From Cyanobium sp. NIES-981 (GTDB lineage Bacteria > Cyanobacteriota > Cyanobacteriia > PCC-6307 > Cyanobiaceae): a DNA stretch of 64,000 bases. The stretch lies in NCBI RefSeq assembly GCF_900088535.1, contig NZ_LT578417.1, forward strand, positions 2,542,001-2,606,000, in the 5' to 3' direction. Of this stretch, positions 50,368 through 59,982 are shown in pieces (position 1 is the stretch's first letter; the number at the start of each line of letters is the position of its first letter). The position numbers and the translations under genes are program-made. A model generated the notes under the pieces. The model worked only from the letters and a program-made list of their open reading frames with translations, was not told the DNA's origin and did not search any database.

Positions 50368-51570
50368 TTAAGCGACCAGATGGAGCACCCCGAGACCGGC
50401 GAGGTGGCGGGCCCGGCTGCAACGCTCCGCAGCATCCATCGCCAGGGGAAGGTCGCCGAGACCCAGGCTGGGTTCGCCTTCCCAGACCTGCAGCAGGCCC
50501 AGGTCCTCCGCCTGGATGCTGAGTGGCATCAGATCTGGTCCCAGCAGCTCCGTGGACGGCCAGCCCCACAGGCAGCGGCTGACCGTTCCCCGGCACTGCA
50601 GCAGCGCACTGTCGTCGCTCCAGGACGGACGCTCGATCGCCCCCTTGGTGAGGAAGAATTCGAAGTGGCTGATGTCCGGATCCAGCTGCTCCACCAAAGC
50701 CCACTGCTGCTGGGGAGACAATTCGCGGGCACGCTCCAGCAGCTCACCGTGCAGCAGACGGGCCGGATCCCAGACCTGGGGATTGGAGAAACCCGCGAAG
50801 CTGAGTTCTGCACTGGCAACGAACCGCATCAGGCCGTCGAGGTCGTAGCTGGTCTCCTGGGGATGCAGGTACATGTCGGCGAAATTGACATCGGCCGTGG
50901 TGTCCAGAGCCCAGCGCTGATCGTGATGGCGGCGCAGTCGGTTGGATTCAGGCAGAACCCGGAACAGCTCGCGCCCGATGCGGAGACCTTCCTGCCCGGT
51001 TCCGGCCGACAGCAGCCGCAGCGCTCTCTGCGTGCGATGGATTTCCCACCGTCCGGCATCCGCGTAGAGGAACAGGTGAAGCACGCCCCCCGGCCTCAAC
51101 AGGCGGGCCAGAGCCTGCAGGCCTGCCTCCGGCTCGCGGAGATGGTGCAGCACGCCCACGGAATTGATGTAGTCGAAAGGCCCCTCACCCTCGAGGTCGA
51201 GGAGGCTGCGCTGCTCGATGCGCAGCTCCGACACCTTCGACGCCGCCCCGGATCGGTGCGTGCGCTCGCGGGCCACCGCCAGGGATCCTGGGCTGATGTC
51301 CACGGCCAGAACGCGGGACCCCGGATTGAGATGGCAGAGGTAGTCGGTGCTCACCCCGGTGCCGCAGCCGGCATCCAGCACGTTCCAGCAGCGGCCAGCG
51401 TCTCCGGCGTGGGCAGGAGGTAGAACGCCGTGGACACAGGCCCAGGCACTGTCGACGCACCAGCGCCAGTTGTAGCCCGGGGGCGGACCGTCCTGCAGGG
51501 GGTCGCCGGGGTAGGGGAAACGGTCGTAGAAGGCACTGACCGTGGGCGTGGCGGCGTCGCTGACGGACAC
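50368..51570 (-). CDS. Class I SAM-dependent methyltransferase upstream of atpI
   Basis: A 400-residue product from GTG 51570. The N-terminal domain reads SAFYDRFPYPGDPLQDGPPP, then motif I WNVLDAGCGTGVSTDYLCHL (about 62-81), RVLAVDISPGSLAVARERT and FDYINSVGVLHHLREPEAGL. The C-terminal 200 residues carry a second, unrecognised domain (ADVNFADMYLHPQETSYDLD, LLGPDLMPLSIQAEDLGLLQ). The substrate is not known. It ends only 6 bp before the atpI start, so it is probably the first gene of the ATP synthase operon. It is divergent from apcE. Confidence 0.85.
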   Translation of the reverse strand: MSVSDAATPTVSAFYDRFPYPGDPLQDGPPPGYNWRWCVDSAWACVHGVLPPAHAGDAGRCWNVLDAGCGTGVSTDYLCHLNPGSRVLAVDISPGSLAVARERTHRSGAASKVSELRIEQRSLLDLEGEGPFDYINSVGVLHHLREPEAGLQALARLLRPGGVLHLFLYADAGRWEIHRTQRALRLLSAGTGQEGLRIGRELFRVLPESNRLRRHHDQRWALDTTADVNFADMYLHPQETSYDLDGLMRFVASAELSFAGFSNPQVWDPARLLHGELLERARELSPQQQWALVEQLDPDISHFEFFLTKGAIERPSWSDDSALLQCRGTVSRCLWGWPSTELLGPDLMPLSIQAEDLGLLQVWEGEPSLGLGDLPLAMDAAERCSRARHLAGLGVLHLVA

Positions 51571-51707
51571 GGGGCTCGGGGGGGCTACCCAGGGAGCATT
51601 TCACGGCTGCTCCCCTGGCCAGGGTGGGGCTGCAAACATTTGTTCATGCCGCCGGTGGGGGCCACGGGGCCAGCCGTAAGTTGGCCCAGCCCGGTTCGCT
51701 CTCGTCA

Positions 51708-54700
51708 ATGACCGTGACCGCCAGCAGCGGCAGCACAAGGGTTGCTCCCCAGCGTTACGACACCCTGCCGCTGTCCAGCGTCCGTCAGGCGGAGCAGGAG
51801 GACCGCTTCCCCGACGGAGGCGAACTCGACAACCTCATCACCTTCTTCCAGAGCGGCCAACGGCGGGTTGCAGCGGCGCAGCGGCTCTCGGAAAACGCCG
51901 ATTTCATTGTCGCCAAAGCGGCGAACAGGATCTTCTCCGGTGGCACGCCGCTCTCCTATCTCGACGCGCCCCTGAGTCCCAGCGCGCGCGGTGGCGGTGA
52001 TGGCAGTCCCCTCGCTGCCGACCAGGCCGCCTTCCAGCGCTCCGTCCAGACCTTTGCCGGTGCCACCGGGACCAGTGGCAAGGGGAATCTGATCAGCAGG
52101 TTGCTCGAGGGTGCGGGCGGCGATGCCGACGTCCGGGTGGTCCTGCCCACCGGTTTCACGCCGATCTCGGTGGGGATCTACGGCACAGCCCGGATGCGCA
52201 AGTCGATCCGCGATCTGGCCTGGTTCCTCCGCTATGTGGGCTATGCGCTGGTGGCGGGGGATCCGAGCATCCTCGCCGTGAACACCCGAGGGCTGCGGGA
52301 TGTGCTCGAAAAAGCCTGCTCCCTGGCGGCCACCAACGTCGCCCTGCAGGAGATGCGGGCCGCTGCGGCCGGCCTGTTCAAGGCGGAGCCGGAAGCCCGC
52401 CAGTTGGTCATCCAATACTTCAATGTCCTGCTGAACGAACTGGCCGTACCCACCCCCTCGGCCCGCCAGCGGCTGGGCAGTCCCGTGAACCAGGGACTGC
52501 AACTCCCCGCCACCTACGCCCTAGGGGCTCAGGGCAAGGCCCAGCGCTTCGTGATGAAGCCGGCAATGACCGGGGCCCAGAAAGCCGAGGTGATCCGCGC
52601 GGCCTATCGGCAGGTGTTTGAGCGGGACATCGTCAAGGGCTACAGCCAGGAGGTCTGTCCCGTCGAAGCGACCCAGGTGCGCCAGGGTCAGATCTCGATG
52701 CGGGAGTTCATCCGTGCCCTCGGACGCAGCAGGGAGTACCAGAAGCAGTTCTACGGCCGGTTTTCCAACAGCAGGGCCGTTGAACTCGCCTTCCGCCACT
52801 TCCTCGGTCGAGGGATCAGTTCCAGGGAGGAATTCACAAAATTCTTCGACATCGTCAGCGCCCAGGGCCTGCCCGGCCTGGTCGACTGTCTGGTGAACTC
52901 GATGGAGTATGCCAGGGTTTTTGGTGAAGAAACCGTTCCCTATCTGCGGGATCTGGGCGAAGAGGCCCAGGAGAGTGCCGGCTGGGGTTCCAATCGAAAG
53001 CTGTTCCGCTTCAGTGCACCCTTCGAAGGGGCTCCGCAGTACGTCACCCTCTATGCGGCCTACCGCCAACCCTTCCCCGACCAGCATCCCTACGGGGGTG
53101 GCAACGACCCCCTCGGCCTCACCTATGGCGCCATCTTCCCCTCCGGCACGGCCAAGGTGGCGACGCGACCAGTTCCCTTCAGCTACGACAGCCGCAGAAT
53201 CCTGATCGGCAACGGGTTGAACCAGCCTGGCCAGATGGGCAGCACCCAGTTCCGCAAGGCAGAACCCCGCAGGGTTGGGCCACGGGTGGTGCGCCTGCAG
53301 CAGATCGCCACGGGTGGCAACTCTGTACCTCGTCGCGGCGGCCAGCCGAGTGTGCGGAACACGGAGTCCAGCACCCAGGCCGTGATCAACGCGGTGTACG
53401 TGCAGGTGCTCGGGAACACCGGCTATGCGGGGGAGCGGAACAAAGTTGAAGAGATCAAGCTCGAAAATGGGGATATCAGTCTCAGGGAATTCGTCCGCCA
53501 GGTAGCCAGGTCGAATGCATTCAGAAGGCGTTACTGGAGTGGTCTCTACATCACCAAAGCCATCGAGGTGATGCACCGCCGGCTCCTTGGGCGCCCCACG
53601 TTTGGCCGCTGGGAGATCGACGCTTACTTTGATACAGCTGCCCGCCTTGGCTTCTATGGCGTGGTTGATGCCATGCTCAACAGCCGGGAATACAACGACT
53701 GCTTCGGGGAGGACACCGTTCCCTTCGAGCGTTTCATCACCCCCACGGATCGCACGGCACGCAAGGTTCCAGGGCTGAATCGCCCCTTCAACGCATCGGC
53801 CTACACCGACCTCACCCCGGCCAAGCGGCCCGAGGTCACGCCTCCGCAAGCAGTTCGCACCGTCGGAGACATCACCCCGCGCAACCTGCCGGAGCGGTCG
53901 ACAGTCGTTCGCGGGGGCTGGAGCGCCAAGATCGCCGGCGGCGTGGTGAACACCCCAGCTCCAGGGGCGTTCGAGAGCCGCAGCATCCGGCAGCGACCAG
54001 CCCCTAGCCGCACCTGGCGTGATCCTGGAGTGAGCGCGTACTGGAGCACTCCCGGCGGTGCCGGGTTCACTGGCCCTGCTCAGAGCGCCCCAGCCAGTGG
54101 GGACTGGAAGAAAGCCGTGAGCACCAACCTCGCCACGGCCACCGCCCTGCAACCGGGCGATGCCATGCGCAATGCGCTGCGTCCTGGCCAACCCCAGGGG
54201 TTCCAACGGCGTCAGAGCCTGGGCCGTCCCGTTCGCGTCGGCCGCACAGCCACCGAAACCCAGGTTCAGGAAGCCCTCGAAGCGGTCTACCGTCAGCTGC
54301 TCAACCGGATTCCCCTGACCGCGGAACGGCTCACGGATGCCGAATCCCAGTTCCGCAACAACCAGCTCACCGCAGCAGAGTTCGTTGAACAGCTGGCCAC
54401 CACTGATCTGTTCCAGCAACGTCTCAACCGGATGGCCCCACTGAGAGCTGCCTCGGCGGCCTACCTGGCGCTGCTCGGCAGGGCTGCCGAACCCCACGAG
54501 GTGAGTCGGTTCCTCGCGATCCGTTCCAAGCGGGGCCAGGTGGCCGCCGTGCAGGACTTGCTCAACTCCTCCGAATACGCCACCGCGTTCGGCCAGGACA
54601 CCGTGCCTTTCCTCCGAGGTCTCCGCACGGCTCCAGGCCAGCCTCTGACCACCGTGAACCGAACGGCGGCGCTCTATGCCGGCAATGCCGGGTTGACTCC

Positions 54701-54722
54701 GAGCCCCAAGGGAGCCCTCTGA
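51708..54722 (+). CDS. apcE: Phycobilisome core-membrane linker ApcE (L-CM)
   Basis: ApcE anchors the phycobilisome core to the thylakoid and carries a terminal emitter. From ATG 51708 the product is 1004 residues. The N-terminal phycobiliprotein-like domain (1-240) has LAWFLRYVGYALVAGDPSIL and a likely bilin Cys at about 204 (EKACSLAATN). Three REP linker repeats follow, at about 286-430, 554-690 and 850-985. Three repeats predict a three-cylinder core. Inter-repeat arms are Pro/Ser/Arg-rich. apcABC follow with a separate promoter region. Confidence 0.97.
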   Translation: MTVTASSGSTRVAPQRYDTLPLSSVRQAEQEDRFPDGGELDNLITFFQSGQRRVAAAQRLSENADFIVAKAANRIFSGGTPLSYLDAPLSPSARGGGDGSPLAADQAAFQRSVQTFAGATGTSGKGNLISRLLEGAGGDADVRVVLPTGFTPISVGIYGTARMRKSIRDLAWFLRYVGYALVAGDPSILAVNTRGLRDVLEKACSLAATNVALQEMRAAAAGLFKAEPEARQLVIQYFNVLLNELAVPTPSARQRLGSPVNQGLQLPATYALGAQGKAQRFVMKPAMTGAQKAEVIRAAYRQVFERDIVKGYSQEVCPVEATQVRQGQISMREFIRALGRSREYQKQFYGRFSNSRAVELAFRHFLGRGISSREEFTKFFDIVSAQGLPGLVDCLVNSMEYARVFGEETVPYLRDLGEEAQESAGWGSNRKLFRFSAPFEGAPQYVTLYAAYRQPFPDQHPYGGGNDPLGLTYGAIFPSGTAKVATRPVPFSYDSRRILIGNGLNQPGQMGSTQFRKAEPRRVGPRVVRLQQIATGGNSVPRRGGQPSVRNTESSTQAVINAVYVQVLGNTGYAGERNKVEEIKLENGDISLREFVRQVARSNAFRRRYWSGLYITKAIEVMHRRLLGRPTFGRWEIDAYFDTAARLGFYGVVDAMLNSREYNDCFGEDTVPFERFITPTDRTARKVPGLNRPFNASAYTDLTPAKRPEVTPPQAVRTVGDITPRNLPERSTVVRGGWSAKIAGGVVNTPAPGAFESRSIRQRPAPSRTWRDPGVSAYWSTPGGAGFTGPAQSAPASGDWKKAVSTNLATATALQPGDAMRNALRPGQPQGFQRRQSLGRPVRVGRTATETQVQEALEAVYRQLLNRIPLTAERLTDAESQFRNNQLTAAEFVEQLATTDLFQQRLNRMAPLRAASAAYLALLGRAAEPHEVSRFLAIRSKRGQVAAVQDLLNSSEYATAFGQDTVPFLRGLRTAPGQPLTTVNRTAALYAGNAGLTPSPKGAL

Positions 54723-54832
54723 GCAGACACCTCCAGGAGCGCCGGTCCGCTCCCCTGAGCCCCCCCCCTGGCATGCCCCCATGGGCCCAGCCCCGGATCA
54801 GGACCTCTGAAGCCACACCACCACCGAGCCCA

Positions 54833-54862
54833 CCACCATCGAGATATCTCGATGGTGGTTTT
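54833..54862 (+). terminator. Rho-independent terminator after apcE
   Basis: CCACCATCGAGAT (54833-54845) pairs perfectly with ATCTCGATGGTGG (54846-54858), a 13-bp palindrome, followed by four Ts, C and further Ts. It separates apcE from the apcABC transcript. Confidence 0.85.
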
Positions 54863-55164
54863 CTTGTTGCCGTGAGTTAGCTGCGCGAACAAAGATTTCC
54901 GTCTTCCGCCACAGCATGCAGCTCAAGATTTAAAAACTGGAATGAACAGGCAAAGGGTTTGACCGCTATTGGAAACATCGTTGAGATCCGTTGCGGCACA
55001 AGGGCTTTCAGAAAGGCACCCGCCATGAAGAACTGTTACCGCAGCGGGAGGCATCGCGGCTCCTTGGCGCAGAATGATTCGGCGATCGGCGCGAGTCGAT
55101 CACTCCCTTACCCACCGGATACCGGTCTCCGTCAAGGCGGCCGCTTGTTTCGAGGCAGAACTGC
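54863..55164 (+). promoter_or_regulatory. apcABC upstream region and probable leader
   Basis: About 300 bp with lower GC than the coding DNA, including an AT-rich block (AAGATTTAAAAACTGGAATG near 54925-54944) and a TTGACC at 54958-54963 that could be a -35 element. No clear -10 was found at the right spacing, so the exact start is unknown. The next gene is apcA at 55165. Confidence 0.45.
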
Positions 55165-55650
55165 ATGAGCATCGTCTCCAACTCGATCATCAACGCGGAC
55201 GCCGAAGCCCGCTATCTCAGCCCTGGCGAACTCGACCAGATCAAATCGTTCGTGGCCGCTGGCCAACGCCGCGTTCGCGTGGCTCAGGTCCTCAGCGAGA
55301 GCCGCGAACGGATCGTCAAGACCGCCGGAGGAGCGCTCTTCCAGCGCCGTCCTGACGTCATCTCCCCTGGCGGCAATGCCTACGGCGAAGAGATGACGGC
55401 TTCGTGCCTCCGCGACATGGACTACTACCTGCGCCTGGTCACCTATGGCGTGGTTGCGGGCGATGTGACTCCCATCGAAGAGATCGGAATCATCGGTGCC
55501 AAAGAGATGTACCGATCCCTCGGCACTCCTCTCGATGCGATGGCCGAAGCCATCCGTGAGATGAAGAACGTGGCCACCGGCATGCTCACTGGCGCTGATG
55601 CCGAAGAAGCTGGTTTCTACTTCGACTACGTCATCGGCGCCCTCTCCTGA
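55165..55650 (+). CDS. apcA: Allophycocyanin alpha subunit
   Basis: ApcA binds phycocyanobilin and builds the core cylinders. The 161-residue product starts [20 protein letters not shown], with bilin Cys81 in [20 protein letters not shown]. The C terminus [14 protein letters not shown] is the usual end. It is the first gene of apcA-apcB-apcC, 43 bp before apcB. Confidence 0.98.
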   Translation: MSIVSNSIINADAEARYLSPGELDQIKSFVAAGQRRVRVAQVLSESRERIVKTAGGALFQRRPDVISPGGNAYGEEMTASCLRDMDYYLRLVTYGVVAGDVTPIEEIGIIGAKEMYRSLGTPLDAMAEAIREMKNVATGMLTGADAEEAGFYFDYVIGALS

Positions 55651-55692
55651 GGCTGCTCTCCCACCTTTCTTCCATCGCCTTCAGCAGGATTC

Positions 55693-56181
55693 ATGCAAGA
55701 CGCCATCACCAACGTCATCAACCAGGCCGACGTCCAAGGCCTGTACCTCGATGGTTCAGCCATGGGACGGCTTGAGCAGTACTTCGCCAGCGGCGAGCTG
55801 CGCGTTCGTGCCGCTGCCACCATCAGCGCCAATGCTTCGGCCATCATCAAGGAAGCTGTTGCCAAATCCCTGCTCTATTCGGACATCACCCGTCCGGGTG
55901 GCAACATGTACACCTGCCGTCGCTATGCAGCCTGCATTCGCGACCTGGACTACTACCTGCGCTACGCCACCTATGCCATGCTGGCGGGCGACACCTCAAT
56001 CCTTGATGAGCGCGTGCTGAACGGCCTGAAGGAGACCTACAACTCCCTTGGGGTGCCCATCGGCGCAACTGTGCAATCGATTCAGGCGATGAAGGAAGTG
56101 ACAGCCTCCCTTGTGGGTCCTGACGCAGGCCGGGAAATGGCCGTGTACTTCGACTACATCTGCTCAGGCCTGGGTAACTGA
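55693..56181 (+). CDS. apcB: Allophycocyanin beta subunit
   Basis: ApcB pairs with ApcA in core trimers. The 162-residue product begins [20 protein letters not shown]. The bilin Cys81 is in [20 protein letters not shown], and the Asn71 in GGNMYTC is the residue usually methylated in beta phycobiliproteins. The C terminus is [13 protein letters not shown]. It is between apcA and apcC on one transcript. Confidence 0.98.
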   Translation: MQDAITNVINQADVQGLYLDGSAMGRLEQYFASGELRVRAAATISANASAIIKEAVAKSLLYSDITRPGGNMYTCRRYAACIRDLDYYLRYATYAMLAGDTSILDERVLNGLKETYNSLGVPIGATVQSIQAMKEVTASLVGPDAGREMAVYFDYICSGLGN

Positions 56182-56216
56182 TCCGGGGCCCCTGGACACT
56201 CACCAAGGATCTCTCC

Positions 56217-56417
56217 ATGCGCCTGTTCAAGATCACCGCCTGTATTCCTTGTCCAGAGAAGTCCCGCACACAGCGGGAACTTCAGAACACTTACTTCACG
56301 AAGTGGGTCCCCTATGAGAGCTGGTTCGCTGAACAACAGCGAATCATGAAGCAAGGCGGCAAGATTCTCAAGGTGGAACTGGCCACTGGTCGCCGCCAGG
56401 TGAACGTGGGCAACTGA
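56217..56417 (+). CDS. apcC: Phycobilisome small core linker ApcC
   Basis: ApcC (L-C, about 8 kDa) caps core cylinders. The 66-residue product reads MRLFKITACIPCPEKSRTQR, then ELQNTYFTKWVPYESWFAEQ and GGKILKVELATGRRQVNVGN, the full family sequence. It follows apcB by 35 bp and a terminator lies 53 nt past its stop. Confidence 0.97.
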   Translation: MRLFKITACIPCPEKSRTQRELQNTYFTKWVPYESWFAEQQRIMKQGGKILKVELATGRRQVNVGN

Positions 56418-56470
56418 GCCCGGTCGCAATCCCAGCACTCCGACCTCCTCTCTGGCTCGAGATCAGCACG

Positions 56471-56498
56471 GCCCGGCGCAATGCGTCGGGCTTTTTTT
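56471..56498 (+). terminator. Rho-independent terminator of apcABC
   Basis: GCCCGGCGC (56471-56479) pairs with GCGTCGGGC (56483-56491) with one G-T wobble, loop AAT, then seven Ts (56492-56498). Confidence 0.93.
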
Positions 56499-56626
56499 GG
56501 CGAGGCGCCAGAAGCGAGCAGCGGCACCGCGGACAGCTCGGCCGGCGGCCCAGCGACTCGACAAGGAGGGGAGGGACACGGCTCAATAGGGCAACCTGAT
56601 GGCCCCCCCGGCCGGGTTCCTGATCC

Positions 56627-57844
56627 TTGTCCAGTTCTGCCGTCCTACCGAACCGTCCCAAGCGTCGCCCCCACCAGGGTCAGGGTGACCTCGGCCGCAA
56701 CCTGTTGCCATGGCCATGGAGCCACTGGCCTGCGGAGGCTCGGCTGTTGCTCGCTCTCGTGGCCCTGTGGAGCGTGATCGGGCTGTTGGTGCTCGGCTCA
56801 GCCAGCTGGTGGGTGGCGGAGCGCGAGATGGGCGATGGGGCCTTCTACCTCAAGCGCCAGATCATCTGGATGGTGGCCAGCTGGGGGCTGCTCTGGCTGG
56901 CGCTGCGCACCAGCATTCGCCGGTGGATGCATCTTGCGCCTCTCGCCCTCCTGGTGGGCACCATGCTGGTAGCCGCCACCCTCGTGTTCGGCAGCACGGT
57001 GAATGGCGCCAGCCGCTGGCTGGTGCTGGGGCCCGTTCAGCTTCAACCCTCGGAACTGGTGAAGCCCTTCGTGGTGCTGCAGGGGGCTGCCCTGTTCGCC
57101 CACTGGCACCGCATCAGCCTGGACCAGAAACTTCTCTGGCTGGGGGTGTTCGGTGGCCTGATCCTGCTGATCCTCAAGCAGCCGAACCTCAGCACGGCGG
57201 CCCTGAGCGGTCTCCTCCTCTGGCTCATGGCACTGGCCGGTGGTGTCGGCTATCCCCTGTTGCTGGGAGCGGCTGGCGCCGGTGGCCTGCTGGGCACGGC
57301 CAGCATCCTGATCAATGACTACCAGCGGCTGCGGGTGATTTCGTTCCTTGATCCCTGGCGCGACGCCCAGGGAGACGGCTACCAGCTGGTTCAGAGCCTG
57401 ATGGCGATCGGTTCCGGAGGCCTGCTGGGCGAAGGCTTCGGGCTCTCCACCCAGAAACTCCAGTATCTGCCGATCCAGACCACCGACTTCATCTTTGCCG
57501 TCTACGCCGAGGAGTTCGGCTTCGTCGGATCCCTGGTGCTCCTGCTGTTCCTGCTGCTGTTCGGCTTTGTCGGGCTGCGGGTGGCCCTGAGCTGCCGCAG
57601 CAACCAGCAACGCCTTGTGGCCATGGGGGCCACGACCCTGCTGATCGGCCAGTCGATCCTCAACATCGCCGTGGCGAGCGGCGCCATGCCCACCACGGGC
57701 CTGCCGTTGCCGTTGATCAGCTACGGAGGGAACTCCCTGATGGCAAGCCTGCTGGTCTGCGGTCTGCTGATCCGCTGCTCGCTGGAGTCCGGAGGGCTCG
57801 CACCGGAGCCGCCACGCCGACGGAGGCCGCAGTCTTCCCGATAG
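56627..57844 (+). CDS. ftsW: SEDS-family septal glycosyltransferase FtsW
   Basis: FtsW polymerises septal peptidoglycan. The product of 405 residues (TTG 56627) has about ten membrane helices. NGASRWLVLGPVQLQPSELV, DPWRDAQGDGYQLVQSLMAI and GGLLGEGFGLSTQKLQYLPI, then FAVYAEEFGFVGSL and LPLISYGGNSLMASLL are SEDS signatures. It more closely resembles FtsW than RodA, but this choice is soft. The first 30 residues are low in complexity and the exact start is uncertain. ccdA follows 9 bp downstream. Confidence 0.88.
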   Translation: MSSSAVLPNRPKRRPHQGQGDLGRNLLPWPWSHWPAEARLLLALVALWSVIGLLVLGSASWWVAEREMGDGAFYLKRQIIWMVASWGLLWLALRTSIRRWMHLAPLALLVGTMLVAATLVFGSTVNGASRWLVLGPVQLQPSELVKPFVVLQGAALFAHWHRISLDQKLLWLGVFGGLILLILKQPNLSTAALSGLLLWLMALAGGVGYPLLLGAAGAGGLLGTASILINDYQRLRVISFLDPWRDAQGDGYQLVQSLMAIGSGGLLGEGFGLSTQKLQYLPIQTTDFIFAVYAEEFGFVGSLVLLLFLLLFGFVGLRVALSCRSNQQRLVAMGATTLLIGQSILNIAVASGAMPTTGLPLPLISYGGNSLMASLLVCGLLIRCSLESGGLAPEPPRRRRPQSSR

Positions 57845-57853
57845 GCTTGGCCG

Positions 57854-58582
57854 ATGTTGGACTTCGGGCCCCAAGTGGCCGACTGGGCCCGCAGCAGTGA
57901 GTCGCTGCTCCAGCACTCACTCAGCCATCCGGGCCCCACAACCCTGCTGCTGGTCTTTGCGGGTGGTCTGTTGACCAGCCTGGGGCCATGCTCCCTGTCG
58001 CTGCTGCCGATCACCGTGGCCTACCTGGCCGGTTTTCGTGACTCCAGCACCCCCGGGCTGCCCTGGCAGCGGAGCTTCTCCTTTGCTGCCGGAATCGTCA
58101 CGGCCCTCGTGCTCCTGGGCCTGGCCAGCGGCCTGCTCGGCAGGGTGTACGGCCAGATTCCTGGCCTGGTTCCCACCCTGGTGGCCCTGCTCGCCGTGTT
58201 GATGGGTCTGAATCTGCTGGGACTGATGCCGTTGTCCCTGCCGGTCGGGCCTGATCCCGAGCGTTGGAAGCAATGGGTGCCGGCTCCCCTTGCCCCCCTG
58301 GCCGCAGGCCTCGCGTTCGGACTGGCCGCCACCCCCTGCACCACCCCCGTGCTGGCCGTTCTGCTCGGCTGGATGGCCCAGATGGGCCAGCCGCTCATGG
58401 GCATGGTGCTGCTCACCAGTTTCGGGGCCGGCCAGGTGCTGCCCCTCCTGCTGGCAGGCACGGCCGCCGCCAGTCTTCCCGGTCTGTTGCGCCTGCGCAG
58501 GGTGGGCCAGTGGGTTCCTCCGATCAGCGGTGTTGTCCTGCTCAGCAGCGGTCTGATCACCCTGGTGGCCAACCTCTCCTGA
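57854..58582 (+). CDS. ccdA: Cytochrome c biogenesis thiol transporter CcdA
   Basis: CcdA passes reducing power across the membrane to keep apocytochrome c cysteines reduced. The 242-residue product has six hydrophobic segments and two conserved Cys in [20 protein letters not shown] and [18 protein letters not shown]. It is short, lacking the extra periplasmic domain of DsbD. It is followed by ccs1 after 10 bp, the classical System II pair. Confidence 0.92.
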   Translation: MLDFGPQVADWARSSESLLQHSLSHPGPTTLLLVFAGGLLTSLGPCSLSLLPITVAYLAGFRDSSTPGLPWQRSFSFAAGIVTALVLLGLASGLLGRVYGQIPGLVPTLVALLAVLMGLNLLGLMPLSLPVGPDPERWKQWVPAPLAPLAAGLAFGLAATPCTTPVLAVLLGWMAQMGQPLMGMVLLTSFGAGQVLPLLLAGTAAASLPGLLRLRRVGQWVPPISGVVLLSSGLITLVANLS

Positions 58583-58592
58583 ATCCGCTGCC

Positions 58593-59927
58593 ATGACCCC
58601 CTTCCTGCGCCTGGTGGGCTGGATTGCAGACCTGAGGCTGGCCATCGCCCTGCTTGTGCTGATCGCCATCGCCAGCGGCGTGGGAACGGTGATTCCCCAG
58701 CAGGAAAGCGAAGGCCTCTACCACCAGATCTACGACCCCCAGCCATGGCTGGGCGTGCTCCCGGCCGACAGGCTGCTGTGGCTTGAGCTGGATCACGTCT
58801 ATTCCAGCCACTGGTTTCTTGCCCTGCTGAGCTGGCTGGCACTTTCGCTGCTGCTGTGCAGCTGGCGGCGCCAGTGGCCAGCTCTGCGGGCCGCACTGCG
58901 CTGGGTCGACTACCGCACTCCGAGGCAGCTCAGCAAACTCACTGTGGCCGAAACCCTCTCCAGTGCCGATGCTCTGGCCGACCTCGACCGGCTGGACAAC
59001 CGCCTGAGGCAACAGGGCTGGCAGGTGCTGCGCCAGCACGAGCGCCTGGCAGCCCGCCGCGGGGTACTCGGCCGGGTGGGGCCCCTGCTCGTGCACGCGG
59101 GTCTGGTGGTGCTGATGCTGGGCGCCGCCTGGGGTGCCCTGGGGGGACGCCGTGCCGAACAGTTTCTCGCGCCGGGACGCAGCCTCGAACTGGTGGACAG
59201 CCGCGGCCACAGCAGCCTCACCCTCGCCCTGGATCAGTTCACGATCACGCGGGATCCGGCCGGCCGGCCGGAGCAGTTCAGCTCGGTGCTGCGGCTGCTG
59301 CGCGCCAATGGCCCGACGGAGGAGCCTGAGCAGGCTGAGGTGCTCAAAGCGGCCACGATCAGCGTCAACCACCCCCTGCGCTTCCAGGGCATCACCCTGT
59401 ACCAGGCTGACTGGAGCCTGGCCGCCATCAGCCTGAGGCTGGGGAACAGTCCCGTGCTCCAGTTGCCGCTGCAGAGCTTTCCCCAGCTGGGCGATCAGAT
59501 CTGGGGTCTCGTTCTGCCGACACGACCCGACGGCTCCGACCCGGTTCTGCTCAGTCTGACCAGTGAGCAAGGCCCTGTTGCCGTGTTCGGAGCCGATGGC
59601 AACCGGCTGGGCCAGATCGCCATCGGCGGCGATCCCCTCGAGGTGAATGGCCTGCCGATGAGGGTGACCAGCATCCTTCCCGCCAGTGGAATCCTGCTGA
59701 AGCGCGATCCTGGAGTGCCGCTGGTGTACAGCGGCTTCGGGCTGGCCCTGTTGGGCGGGGGCCTGAGCGTGCTGGCCACCCGTCAGCTGTGGGCGATCGC
59801 CGAAAGCGGGCGGCTGCATGTGGGTGGGCTGTGCAACCGCAATCTCGCCGCCTTTGCCCGGGAGTTACCCGAGCTTGTGGGTGGTCTCAGCACCGCAGAG
59901 GCAGACCCTGGGATCCGCGAGGCCTGA
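58593..59927 (+). CDS. ccs1: Cytochrome c biogenesis protein Ccs1/ResB
   Basis: Ccs1 forms, with CcsA, the System II heme attachment complex. The 444-residue product has N-terminal membrane helices ([37 protein letters not shown]), a helix at [20 protein letters not shown], a soluble ResB domain with [20 protein letters not shown], and a C-terminal helix [19 protein letters not shown]. ccsA is not visible here. It is coupled to ccdA, and PsbV and other c-type cytochromes are the likely targets. Confidence 0.92.
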   Translation: MTPFLRLVGWIADLRLAIALLVLIAIASGVGTVIPQQESEGLYHQIYDPQPWLGVLPADRLLWLELDHVYSSHWFLALLSWLALSLLLCSWRRQWPALRAALRWVDYRTPRQLSKLTVAETLSSADALADLDRLDNRLRQQGWQVLRQHERLAARRGVLGRVGPLLVHAGLVVLMLGAAWGALGGRRAEQFLAPGRSLELVDSRGHSSLTLALDQFTITRDPAGRPEQFSSVLRLLRANGPTEEPEQAEVLKAATISVNHPLRFQGITLYQADWSLAAISLRLGNSPVLQLPLQSFPQLGDQIWGLVLPTRPDGSDPVLLSLTSEQGPVAVFGADGNRLGQIAIGGDPLEVNGLPMRVTSILPASGILLKRDPGVPLVYSGFGLALLGGGLSVLATRQLWAIAESGRLHVGGLCNRNLAAFARELPELVGGLSTAEADPGIREA

Positions 59928-59982
59928 GGCTGCGGCCAAAAAGCTCCACTGGCTCCACGCCCCACGGCTGAAGAGGCCGATC

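Noticed and set aside
52521-54782. 753-residue minus-strand open frame
   Set aside because: It is antisense to apcE, whose three linker repeats are unmistakable.
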